A stretch of DNA of 14,382 bases, taken from the NCBI GenBank assembly GCA_004525685.1, contig SPBW01000042.1:1-14382 (forward strand), given 5' to 3'. Shown here piece by piece: positions 1-7,472 of this stretch (its first letter is position 1; every line of letters starts with the position of its first letter). The translations under genes and the position numbers were made by a program. The notes beneath the pieces are model-generated. The model saw only the letters and a list, made by a program, of their open reading frames with translations, did not search any database and was not told where the DNA came from. The DNA comes from Candidatus Atribacteria bacterium (GTDB lineage Bacteria; Bipolaricaulota; Bipolaricaulia; UBA7950; UBA9294).

Positions 1-82
1 TGGAGTGCGTTCCCCGTGCGGCAGGAGCAAGGGTCAGTAGGACGTAGGCCAACCCGCAACGGGTGAATTGAGAAGGTTTTGC
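1..82 (+). other. Leader of the window; possible tail of an upstream gene
   Basis: No protein is recognisable here. The three + frames, each open from the window edge, stop at 38-40 (TAG), 45-47 (TAG) and 64-66 (TGA), so a gene entering from the left could end at any of these. In Dpp-type operons the gene before dppB is often the peptide-binding protein, but these few codons do not allow that call. A small perfect hairpin (ACCCG-CAA-CGGGT, 52-64) lies just before the larger terminator-like hairpin. Confidence 0.3.
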
Positions 83-120
83 AGGGTCGCAGAAGAGCTC
101 CTCTGCGACCCTATTTGTTG
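83..120 (+). terminator. Hairpin terminator or attenuator just upstream of dppB
   Basis: A perfect 11-bp stem (AGGGTCGCAGA at 83-93 pairs with TCTGCGACCCT at 102-112) encloses an 8-nt loop. It is followed by ATTTGTTG, a modest T-rich tail. It lies only 26 bases before the dppB ribosome-binding site, leaving little room for a separate promoter, so it may act as partial termination or an mRNA-stabilising hairpin between an upstream gene and the permease genes. Its role is inferred; the stem is seen directly. Confidence 0.7.
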
Positions 121-150
121 ATTTAAGTCGTGGAGCTAAGGGAGAACACA

Positions 151-1311
151 GTGGTCAAAACGATACCAGGAGAGAAGCCTGCAGAGGGATCGGAGGGTTC
201 CCCGCTTCCGCAGTTGAAGCGAAAGCATCCGGGCTGGAGTTCCTTCAAGCGGTTTGCCAAATACACTTCGGTTCGAATCGCGACGCTGTTCTGCACGATG
301 GCTATCGGCATCTACCTCACCATTCTGATTGCCAACATGGGGGGCTTTGTTGACGTCATCATCGAAGGCGGCATCAGGGAGCAGGTTGGCAACCAAGCGG
401 CGAATAACCAATCTGTCGCATTGATGAGTCGCGAGGATCGCCAGCAGTGGATTGAGGACAGAGTCAATATGCAGCTGGCCGCCCGCGGAATGAACAGTCC
501 GTTCATGATCCGCAGCCTACAGCATCTTGTTGGTGCGCTCACGTTCAATCTGGGCCGGGCGCAATCCATTTCGAGCGACTCGGGTTCCAAGGAAGTCAGC
601 GCGATCATTCTTGAGCGTTTGCCCATAACGATGGTTCTGTTTACGACAGGATCTCTGGTTGTCTTCTTCCTGGCGCTCGGGGGAGCGCTTTTCTTATCCC
701 GTCGGTATGGAAGTGCAATCGATCGCTTTGTTGTCGCCATGGCGCCCACATCGACTGCGCCGGCATGGTTCTACGGTCTCTTCCTGATTCTGCTATTCGC
801 CTCGATTTGGAAGATCCTCCCGTTCGGCGGAATGCTTGGATCGTCTATCCCCGAGACAAAGCTGATGTATGCCCTAACCGTCGCGTACCATATGATTCTT
901 CCTCTGACGGCGTGGGTCATTTCACAAATCTTCCTGGCCATGTACACGTGGCGAACGTTCTTTTTGATCCACTCGCAAGAGGACTATGTGGAATTGGCGA
1001 AGGCGAAGGGATTGCGTAACAAGGCGCTTGAGCGTCGCTATATCCTGCGTCCGACCCTTCCTGCAGTCATCACGGCCTTTACTTTCTTGCTCATCGGATC
1101 GTGGCAAGGCGCGATCGTCACCGAGACCGTGTTCAACTGGCCCGGACTTGGGAGACTCTACTTCGCGGCCATCCAAGCCTTCGATACGCCGGTCATCGTG
1201 GGAACCGTCGTGGTCTTTGCCTATCTGTTGGCGTTCACGGTGTTCTTCTTGGACATCGTCTATGCGCTCATCGATCCGCGCGTGAAGCTCGGCAAGGAAG
1301 GTGCGCAGTGA
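151..1311 (+). CDS. dppB: Peptide ABC transporter permease, DppB/OppB family
   Basis: One of two inner-membrane permeases of a di/oligopeptide importer. The GTG at 151 is preferred over the in-frame GTG at 130 because AAGGGAG (138-144) sits six bases before it, giving 386 residues. A basic cytoplasmic N-tail leads into a membrane helix at about 43-63. An extracytoplasmic loop of about 90 residues (65-155) follows, then five further helices. The ATPase-contacting EAA region is at 279-303 (ELAKAKGL then RRYILRPTLP). Family hallmarks ETVFNWPGLGRL (325-336) and ALIDPRVKLG near the C-terminus are present. At 386 residues it is longer than the usual 305-340, mostly through the N-tail and first loop. 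The stop overlaps the dppC start (GTGA), indicating translational coupling. The substrate is not readable from sequence; peptides are the family default, but related systems carry sugars or nickel. Confidence 0.9.
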   Translation: MVKTIPGEKPAEGSEGSPLPQLKRKHPGWSSFKRFAKYTSVRIATLFCTMAIGIYLTILIANMGGFVDVIIEGGIREQVGNQAANNQSVALMSREDRQQWIEDRVNMQLAARGMNSPFMIRSLQHLVGALTFNLGRAQSISSDSGSKEVSAIILERLPITMVLFTTGSLVVFFLALGGALFLSRRYGSAIDRFVVAMAPTSTAPAWFYGLFLILLFASIWKILPFGGMLGSSIPETKLMYALTVAYHMILPLTAWVISQIFLAMYTWRTFFLIHSQEDYVELAKAKGLRNKALERRYILRPTLPAVITAFTFLLIGSWQGAIVTETVFNWPGLGRLYFAAIQAFDTPVIVGTVVVFAYLLAFTVFFLDIVYALIDPRVKLGKEGAQ

Positions 1312-2678
1312 AAAGGATAAAGCGGATTTTCTCGGTTCTGAGGAAGTACCCCACCGCCATCATCGCGCTGGTCATCATTACCATCTTGGTTGGCGGAAGC
1401 ATTGCGACAATGATCGCGATCCCTCTGTCGGAAGCCAAACGGTTGTGGCAGACATCTACGCAAGCGTGGGAGGACACTCCGAAACGGGCTGACCCCATCT
1501 GGACTAACTGGTTCCGCAGCGCAGAAGACAAGCTGCCCGAGACCATCATCGCTTCGACCGAAGACGTCGAGCCCTTGTCTGTCGAGCCACTCGGAAGCGC
1601 CGGCATTGCGAAACAGACGATTACGGAAACCACGTTCGACTTCCCGTACTACATCCATCCCTCGGAGCTGGCGCTCACTTTTTACGCCACCTACCAGGCA
1701 TCGGCTCCTCTGGGAAGAATTACGTGGATCACGCCAGACGGACGCGAATTCATCATCCATGATTCGGTCATGGATAAACGTCGGCACGTACTATCCTCCG
1801 ACGGCGCGCTGGCGCGTCAGATTGGTGCGCAAGCGACGATTCTGGGACTCTTCTCGAACCCTGGCGACGTGATGCGAGATCTGCGTTTCGAGACGGCAAC
1901 CCCGCAGCGCGGGACCTACACGCTGCGCGTGCTGAGCAAGACGTTTGAGGCGGATAGCACGCTGGATGTCAAGCTCGTTGTGTATGGCGAAGTCTCAGGT
2001 ATCGCGGGAACCGACCATCTGCGGCGAGGCTTGATCGTCGGCCTCCTCTGGGGAACGCCGATCGCACTCATGTTCGGTCTGTTGGCGGCTGTCGGCACAA
2101 CCGTACTCACATTCATCATTGCTGCCATCGGTGTCTGGTTCGGCGGCTGGGTCGATGCGCTCATCCAGCGAATCACTGAAGTGAACGTGCTGCTGCCCTT
2201 GCTGCCGATCCTGGTCATGTTGGGCATCTTCTATACGCCAAACATCATCACAATCCTTGGCGTCGTGGTTGTCCTCAGCATTTTCAGTGTGGCCATCAAG
2301 ACGTACCGGGCGTTGTTCCTGCAAGTGAAGAACTCCCCGTACATCGAAGCGGCGCGCGCGTACGGTGCTGGCGGATTCAGGATCATCTTCCGTTACATGA
2401 TTCCCAAGGTTGCACCAATCCTGATTCCGGCCTTTGTCACGGGAACGCCTGGCTATGTCTTCCTTGAAGCGGCACTTGCGTTCCTGGGCGTTGGCGACGT
2501 CTCACTGCCAACCTGGGGTAAGATCCTCAACAATGCCAATACGCAGGGGGCGCTCTTCCGAGGCGACTACTACTGGGTTCTTGAGCCCGCGTTCATGTTG
2601 CTTGTGACCGGCTTGGCGTTTGCCATGCTCGGTTTCGCGCTGGACCGCATCTTCAACCCGCGACTAAGGGAGACATAG
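1308..2678 (+). CDS. dppC: Peptide ABC transporter permease, DppC/OppC family, with large extracytoplasmic domain
   Basis: The second permease, 456 residues against about 280-310 for typical DppC. It starts at GTG 1308, overlapping the dppB stop, with AAGGAAGG (1294-1301) six bases upstream. A larger open frame extends to 1101 but lies inside dppB and has no supporting site. One helix (about 16-38) is followed by a hydrophilic stretch of about 190 residues (40-232), predicted outside the membrane. Then comes the conserved entry GTDHLRRG (234-241) and the usual transmembrane core. The EAA loop is at 344-368 (YIEAARAYGAGGF, then YMIPKVAP), and FLGVGDVSLPTWG (392-404) is typical of DppC. The loop contains beta-rich, adhesion-like wording such as ITWITPDGREF and GTYTLRVL, suggesting a folded domain, perhaps docking the binding protein. 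The transporter assignment is firm; the domain's role is unknown. Confidence 0.9.
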   Translation: MKRIKRIFSVLRKYPTAIIALVIITILVGGSIATMIAIPLSEAKRLWQTSTQAWEDTPKRADPIWTNWFRSAEDKLPETIIASTEDVEPLSVEPLGSAGIAKQTITETTFDFPYYIHPSELALTFYATYQASAPLGRITWITPDGREFIIHDSVMDKRRHVLSSDGALARQIGAQATILGLFSNPGDVMRDLRFETATPQRGTYTLRVLSKTFEADSTLDVKLVVYGEVSGIAGTDHLRRGLIVGLLWGTPIALMFGLLAAVGTTVLTFIIAAIGVWFGGWVDALIQRITEVNVLLPLLPILVMLGIFYTPNIITILGVVVVLSIFSVAIKTYRALFLQVKNSPYIEAARAYGAGGFRIIFRYMIPKVAPILIPAFVTGTPGYVFLEAALAFLGVGDVSLPTWGKILNNANTQGALFRGDYYWVLEPAFMLLVTGLAFAMLGFALDRIFNPRLRET

Positions 2679-2684
2679 ACAAGA

Positions 2685-3641
2685 ATGGCTGAGAAACTGC
2701 TTGAAGTACGAAATCTACATCTCTATTTTCGCACGACCAAAGGGACGGTCCAGGCGGTCGACAACGTAGACCTCGACATGAATCGAGACGAAGCGGTCGC
2801 CGTGATCGGCGAATCCGGCTGCGGCAAAACGTCGTTCATCCGCGCGCTTCTTCGTCTGCTTCCTCGGAACGTGGACAGGTACACGGGTGAAGTGACGCTT
2901 CTGGGTACCGACATCATGAAGCTATCTGACGAGCGTTTTCGAACGCAGGTTCGCTGGCAGCAGATGTCCATGGTTGCGCAGGCGGCCATGAATGCTCTCA
3001 ACCCGGTCCTGAAGGTCGGAGACCAGGTGTGTGAGCCGCTTATCGTCCACAAGGGAATCCCCAAGAAGCAGGCGTTGGCGCAAGCCGCCGAAGTCTTTCG
3101 AATGGTTGGTGTTCCTGCGGATTTTCTAGACCGGTACTCATTTGAGCTGTCCGGCGGGATGAGGCAGCGGGCGATCATCGCCATGGCCTTAATCACCAAG
3201 CCGGACCTTGTTATCCTCGATGAACCGACATCCGCTCTTGACATGCTTACCCAAGCGAACATCATGAACGTTCTCAAGAGCATCAAACGAGATCTTCAGC
3301 AGAGCTTCATCTTCATCACGCACGACGTGTCGACCACGAGTGAGCTGGTTGATCGAGGCGTCGTGATGTACGCCGGTCATATCGTGGAGGCCTCAACAGC
3401 GGAGCAGTTCTTCCTGAACCCATTCCACCCGTACTCACAGAAGCTGATGGCAAGTGTGCCGACGCTGAAAGTGAAGAAGGAACTTGAGTTCATTCCTGGC
3501 CAGCCACCCACGTTGATCAACCCACCTGAGGGCTGTCGCTTCGCAGTCCGTTGTGAAAAGCGGTTCGAAATGTGCAGTCAAGAACCCCCGCTTTTCTCTC
3601 TGGAGGGCGGCCGGCACGTCAAGTGCTGGCTGTACAAGTAA
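2685..3641 (+). CDS. dppD: Peptide ABC transporter ATP-binding protein, DppD/OppD family
   Basis: A cytoplasmic ATPase of 318 residues, usual for the family. Walker A is GESGCGKTS (42-50), the Q-loop Gln is at 99, the signature LSGGMRQR is at 155-162, Walker B is LVILDEPT (175-182, catalytic E180) and the switch His is H213. The oligopeptide-transporter C-terminal region follows from about 235 (NPFHPYSQKLM, then PGQPPTLINPPEGCRF). It contains four Cys (284, 290, 297, 314) spaced as in DppD proteins where a [4Fe-4S] cluster has been reported. AAGGGAG (2666-2672) lies 12 bases before the ATG, a little far but the only candidate. It begins six bases after dppC and would pair with DppF as the ATPase heterodimer. 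Confidence 0.94.
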   Translation: MAEKLLEVRNLHLYFRTTKGTVQAVDNVDLDMNRDEAVAVIGESGCGKTSFIRALLRLLPRNVDRYTGEVTLLGTDIMKLSDERFRTQVRWQQMSMVAQAAMNALNPVLKVGDQVCEPLIVHKGIPKKQALAQAAEVFRMVGVPADFLDRYSFELSGGMRQRAIIAMALITKPDLVILDEPTSALDMLTQANIMNVLKSIKRDLQQSFIFITHDVSTTSELVDRGVVMYAGHIVEASTAEQFFLNPFHPYSQKLMASVPTLKVKKELEFIPGQPPTLINPPEGCRFAVRCEKRFEMCSQEPPLFSLEGGRHVKCWLYK

Positions 3642-3650
3642 AGGATGACT

Positions 3651-4658
3651 ATGCAGACAAAACCGCTGGAAACCGAGAACAGTTCATTGCTGGAGGTCAG
3701 GGATCTTCGGCAGTGGTTTGAGTTGCGAAAATTCGTGTTCGCCCGCGCTGGCTACGTCAAGGCAGTGGATGGCGTGAGCTTCACCCTTCCCAAGGGCGAG
3801 GCCCTCGCTCTCGTTGGAGAATCCGGATCTGGGAAGACGACGCTAGCCCGCACCGTGCTTGGCTTGTACAAGCCGACGTCAGGCGAAGTGATCTTCGAAG
3901 GGATGCACCTCTCGAAACTGAACAAGCGTCAGATGCGCGAGTACCGCTCTGATATTGGATACATTCAGCAGGATCCTTATGGAGCGCTTCCTCCCTTCAT
4001 GTCGATTCGTAACTTGCTTGCCGAACCCATGAAGATTCACGGAATCCGCAGCAAGGAAGAGCACACCAAGCGCATCTATGATGTGATGGAGGAAGTGCGA
4101 TTGACTCCAGTCGACGACTTTATCGACAAGTTCCCGCACATGCTCAGCGGCGGGCAACAGCAACGTGTCGTCATCGCGCGCGGCATGATCCTCAACCCGA
4201 AGCTGATCGCGGCGGACGAACCGGTCTCCATGCTCGACGCGTCCGTGCGTGTGGAAATCCTCAGGTTGCTTCGAAAGATTCAGGAGCAACACAATCTCGG
4301 CGTGATCTACATTACGCATGACTTGTCGACGGTTCGCTATTTTGCGGAACGGATCTTCATCATGTACGCTGCCAAGACGGTCGAGAAGGCTCCTGTAGAG
4401 TCTCTGCTGGAGAACCACTTCCATCCGTACACGGTGGCGCTGCTCGCCGCGATCCCGGATCCCGATCCTGAGAACGCGAAGAGGCTGAGAGATGTCCCTC
4501 CGGGTGAGCCGCCGAACTTGGTGAACCCTCCCAAGGGATGCCGATTCCATCCGAGATGTGCCCAGATCATCAAGGGGCTATGCGATGTGGAGGAACCGCC
4601 GGAGTTCTACCCGATCGATGGCGTGTTGCACTCGGTAGAGTGCTGGTTATACAAGTGA
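3651..4658 (+). CDS. dppF: Peptide ABC transporter ATP-binding protein, DppF/OppF family
   Basis: The second ATPase. Two in-frame ATGs lie close together. AAAGG (3640-3644) is six bases before the ATG at 3651 but abuts the ATG at 3645, so 3651 is preferred (335 residues). Using 3645 adds two residues. Numbered from 3651: Walker A GESGSGKTT at 56-64, signature LSGGQQQR at 165-172, Walker B ending in D189-E190, and switch His H223. Walker B reads LIAADEPVSMLD, the DEPVS form common in DppF. The C-terminal region PPGEPPNLVNPPKGCRF carries four Cys (297, 303, 311, 331) in the same spacing class as the partner DppD. Having four Cys in both ATPases is notable. The stop overlaps the start of the small downstream gene. 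Confidence 0.94.
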   Translation: MQTKPLETENSSLLEVRDLRQWFELRKFVFARAGYVKAVDGVSFTLPKGEALALVGESGSGKTTLARTVLGLYKPTSGEVIFEGMHLSKLNKRQMREYRSDIGYIQQDPYGALPPFMSIRNLLAEPMKIHGIRSKEEHTKRIYDVMEEVRLTPVDDFIDKFPHMLSGGQQQRVVIARGMILNPKLIAADEPVSMLDASVRVEILRLLRKIQEQHNLGVIYITHDLSTVRYFAERIFIMYAAKTVEKAPVESLLENHFHPYTVALLAAIPDPDPENAKRLRDVPPGEPPNLVNPPKGCRFHPRCAQIIKGLCDVEEPPEFYPIDGVLHSVECWLYK

Positions 4659-4855
4659 TCAGATTCTCTCCGACTCGTCTGATGGTGCTTGGCGTGATCC
4701 TGATGCTGTACGCCTCTGTCACCACGTTCTGGATGGCGCTGCGGTGGATGCCGTCGACGTACTTGCTCAACTTCCTGGCCGCCGTCTCCTCGATCATCGG
4801 CTTGACGATAGGGCTGTACGGGTTATTCCAACAAACGCGTCCCAGAGAGCGGTAA
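4655..4855 (+). CDS. Small two-helix membrane protein coupled to the peptide transporter
   Basis: A 66-residue protein starting at GTG 4655, which overlaps the dppF stop as GTGA, the same coupling seen at dppB-dppC. The frame continues upstream inside dppF but no start there is supported. An ATG at 4682 would give 57 residues and lacks a ribosome-binding site. Two hydrophobic helices are evident, at about 8-28 (LMVLGVILMLYASVTTFW) and about 37-58 (LLNFLAAVSSIIGLTIGLYG). They are joined by a short loop with RWMPSTY, and a basic tail (QQTRPRER) follows. The terminator begins 28 bases after the stop, so it would be the last gene of the transporter unit. I do not recognise a family. It may be a small accessory subunit or simply a downstream passenger; the call rests on coupling, hydrophobicity and the terminator. 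Confidence 0.6.
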   Translation: MIRFSPTRLMVLGVILMLYASVTTFWMALRWMPSTYLLNFLAAVSSIIGLTIGLYGLFQQTRPRER

Positions 4856-4883
4856 CTCGCGATAGACTGATCAAGGATATCTT

Positions 4884-4931
4884 GCGGGCACGGCAGCTGA
4901 TTGAAGCGACCGTGCCCGCTCTTCTTGGCTT
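4884..4931 (+). terminator. Intrinsic terminator of the peptide transporter operon
   Basis: A perfect 10-bp GC-rich stem (GCGGGCACGG at 4884-4893 with CCGTGCCCGC at 4910-4919) encloses a 16-nt loop and is followed by TCTTCTTGGCTT. It lies 28 bases after the small membrane protein gene and well upstream of gyrA, separating the two transcription units. Confidence 0.8.
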
Positions 4932-5009
4932 GTGAGCGTTCTTGATGCGGATCTCGTTGGCCGATCGGATGAGTTGCCGCAGATCGCGGGCGTCCAGAAT
5001 CGCGAAACC

Positions 5010-5038
5010 TTGTATCAGGAACGGGAATCCGGTATTCT
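5010..5038 (+). promoter_or_regulatory. Candidate sigma-70-type promoter for gyrA-tyrS
   Basis: TTGTAT (5010-5015) and TATTCT (5033-5038) are separated by exactly 17 bases. The -10 matches the consensus at 4 of 6 positions and the -35 at 3 of 6. It lies 22 bases before the gyrA start, so the leader would be very short but still include the strong AGGGGGGA site at 5051-5058. A promoter is needed here because a terminator precedes gyrA. The exact placement is weakly supported. Confidence 0.35.
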
Positions 5039-5060
5039 TAGAAGCCATTGAGGGGGGATC

Positions 5061-7463
5061 ATGGAACGCATCGAGCGAACATTCATCGAAGAGGAGATGG
5101 AGCAGTCGTACATCAACTACGCGATGAGCGTCATCCGCGGGCGGGCCATCCCCGATGTTCGAGACGGCCTCAAGCCTGTGCAGAGACGTATTCTTTACGG
5201 AATGCAAGAGCTGGGTGTCAGCCCAGGAAAGCCGCATCGCAAATCGGCTCGCGTGGTCGGCGAGGTCATGGGTAAGTTCCATCCGCACGGCGATCAGGCC
5301 ATCTATGACACGATGGTCAATATGGCTCAGAGCTTCTCGTATCGCTACCCTCTCGTAGACGGACAAGGCAACTTCGGTTCCATCGATGGCGATCCAGCAG
5401 CTGCGACACGTTACACCGAGGCACGGCTTGCCCACATCGCTGTAGAGCTACTGGAAGAGCTTGGCGAGAAGACAGTCGATTGGATACCGAACTTCGACGA
5501 ATCGTTGAATGAACCCGTTGTACTGCCAGCGAAGGTCCCCAATCTCCTGATGAATGGAGCGTGGGGTATCTCTGTTGGAATGACGACTCAGATCCCACCG
5601 CATAATCTGGTAGAACTTGTCGATGGCCTTATCGCGGTCATGGACAATCCGTTCATCACTGTGAAGGAACTGATGGGCCACATCCAAGGCCCTGATTTCC
5701 CGACTGGCGGCGTGATCATGGGACGGTCCGGTATTGATGACATGTATCGAACAGGAACCGGAAAGGTGACTATACGTGCCAAGGCGACTATCGACGATGA
5801 CAGGATCATCATTTCCGAAATCCCCTATCAAGTTCGTAAATCAACGATCGTGGAATCGATTGCGGCGAAAGTGCAGTCAGGACAGATCGACGGCATTTCT
5901 GACCTGCGCGACGAGTCGGATCGTGAGGGGATGCGTATTGTCGTTGAGCTGAAACGGTCAGCGAATCCGAATGTTGTGTTGAATCAGCTGTACAAGTTCA
6001 CATCCCTTGAACGAACGTTTTCTGCCATCTTCCTGGTGATCATTGATGGCAACCCACGAACGCTATCACTCAAGGAAATCCTCAATTGCTTCATTGACTT
6101 TCGGCGAGAAGTCGTACGTCGGCGCACTGAGCACCGACTCGATGTGGCGCAGAAGCGCGCTCACATTCTTGAGGGCTATCGCATTGCGCTGAATGCAATC
6201 GATCGCGTCATCGAGATCATCCGAACTTCCCCCGACACAGAGACTGAAACGCGTCTGTTGCAGACTGAGCTCGCGTTGTCTGATGAACAGATTGATGCCA
6301 TCCTCAAGATGCGGCTTTCGCAGCTTCGTACTCTGGAACGAGCAAGGATTGATAGTGAGTATGAAGAGAAGATGACGGCTATTGCCGAGTATAAGCGCAT
6401 TCTGGGCTCTGATGTCATGCTTGACGAGACAATCAAGTCGGAGTTGCGAGAGGTGGCGGAACGGTTCACAGAAGGCCGCAGAACAGCCATTGCTGACGAA
6501 GATGGCAACCTCGACTTCAACGATCTTATCCCTGACTACGATCTGATGGTTAGTGTCACCAGCCGCGGATACGTTAATGCGCCTCGAGCGATCGATTTCC
6601 GATCTCAGGGCCGAGGTGGCAAGGGTGTCATTGGGCAACGCACCAAAGAAGATGACTTCATTGTGCTCACGAGCCTTGTGAACGCACGAGATCAGCTGCT
6701 GTTCTTCAGTGATCAGCGGCGCGTGTATCGAACGCAGGGCCACCGACTGCCGTCACTGAATCGTGATGCGATTGGGAAGAACATACGCAGTTTCATTCCG
6801 TTGGAGCAGGAAGAGTTCGTGAGATCCATCCTGCCGCTTCGCAGTTTTGAGGACGTAGAAGGCATGTTGTGCCTTATGTCGACGGCCAACGGAATCGTGA
6901 ACAAGAACCTGCTGACCGACTACTCCAATGTCTACGCCAATGGGATCAATGCCCTAAACGCTGATGATGAAGATCGCTTGATCGAAGTCGTGTCAAGCGA
7001 AGGCGGCGGCGAGTTGATTCTGGCGAGTATGAGAGGGCAGTCGATTCGCTTCCGAGAAGAAGAAGTGAGGCTCACCAAGCGCCCGTCCAAGGGAGTCATT
7101 GGCATCCGACTGGATAGTGGCGATAGTGTCATCGGCATGGCCTGCCTGGATCGTGACATCACCATGGAGAAAAAGCTCCTGATGGTCACTGAGCGCGGGT
7201 ACGGCAAGCGCGTGTCGCTTGACGATTTCCCAATTCAAGGTCGCGGAGGCAAGGGTGTGCAGGGGATCAAGGTGGATGCCGAGTCTGGACACCTCGTATC
7301 CATTGGGATCGTCTCCGACCAGGATGAGCTCATCATTACCACGGAGCAAAAGGTCATTCGGATTATGGCTGGCGACATCAACATCTACAGGCGATACGCG
7401 CGAGGCGTGCGTCTTATCCAATTGGATGACGATGATCGCATCGTCTCTGTCGTGCGAACTTAG
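5061..7463 (+). CDS. gyrA: DNA gyrase subunit A
   Basis: The DNA-cleaving subunit of gyrase, 800 residues, which negatively supercoils DNA together with GyrB (not in this window). The start is ATG 5061 with AGGGGGGA (5051-5058) upstream. The N-terminal breakage-reunion domain holds the catalytic Arg117-Tyr118 in ATRYTEARL and the helix region GKFHPHGDQAIYD (71-83). A helical coiled-coil tower spans about 350-480, followed by the C-terminal beta-pinwheel. GyrA boxes QGRGGKG occur twice, at 516-522 and 726-732. The first is in the canonical blade-1 place and argues for GyrA over ParC. Position 79, equivalent to E. coli Ser83, is Gln, while Asp83 (E. coli Asp87) is kept. There is no long acidic tail. 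The stop lies nine bases before tyrS, suggesting co-transcription. Confidence 0.97.
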   Translation: MERIERTFIEEEMEQSYINYAMSVIRGRAIPDVRDGLKPVQRRILYGMQELGVSPGKPHRKSARVVGEVMGKFHPHGDQAIYDTMVNMAQSFSYRYPLVDGQGNFGSIDGDPAAATRYTEARLAHIAVELLEELGEKTVDWIPNFDESLNEPVVLPAKVPNLLMNGAWGISVGMTTQIPPHNLVELVDGLIAVMDNPFITVKELMGHIQGPDFPTGGVIMGRSGIDDMYRTGTGKVTIRAKATIDDDRIIISEIPYQVRKSTIVESIAAKVQSGQIDGISDLRDESDREGMRIVVELKRSANPNVVLNQLYKFTSLERTFSAIFLVIIDGNPRTLSLKEILNCFIDFRREVVRRRTEHRLDVAQKRAHILEGYRIALNAIDRVIEIIRTSPDTETETRLLQTELALSDEQIDAILKMRLSQLRTLERARIDSEYEEKMTAIAEYKRILGSDVMLDETIKSELREVAERFTEGRRTAIADEDGNLDFNDLIPDYDLMVSVTSRGYVNAPRAIDFRSQGRGGKGVIGQRTKEDDFIVLTSLVNARDQLLFFSDQRRVYRTQGHRLPSLNRDAIGKNIRSFIPLEQEEFVRSILPLRSFEDVEGMLCLMSTANGIVNKNLLTDYSNVYANGINALNADDEDRLIEVVSSEGGGELILASMRGQSIRFREEEVRLTKRPSKGVIGIRLDSGDSVIGMACLDRDITMEKKLLMVTERGYGKRVSLDDFPIQGRGGKGVQGIKVDAESGHLVSIGIVSDQDELIITTEQKVIRIMAGDINIYRRYARGVRLIQLDDDDRIVSVVRT

Positions 7464-7472
7464 GGGAGCAGG

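Noticed and set aside
1101..1307. Extension of the dppC frame upstream to an ATG at 1101, giving a 525-residue protein.
   Set aside because: The extension lies wholly inside dppB, its sequence is Arg-rich out-of-frame translation, and the GTG at 1308 has a good ribosome-binding site and the usual overlap with the dppB stop.
4794..5047. A - strand open frame from an ATG at 5047, running over the gyrA leader and the terminator, with helical-looking sequence such as ARDLRQLIRSANEIR.
   Set aside because: There is no ribosome-binding site before the ATG, the frame runs through the terminator stem and into the small + strand membrane gene, and the protein matches nothing I know. It could be a decayed gene remnant, but the support is too weak to list.
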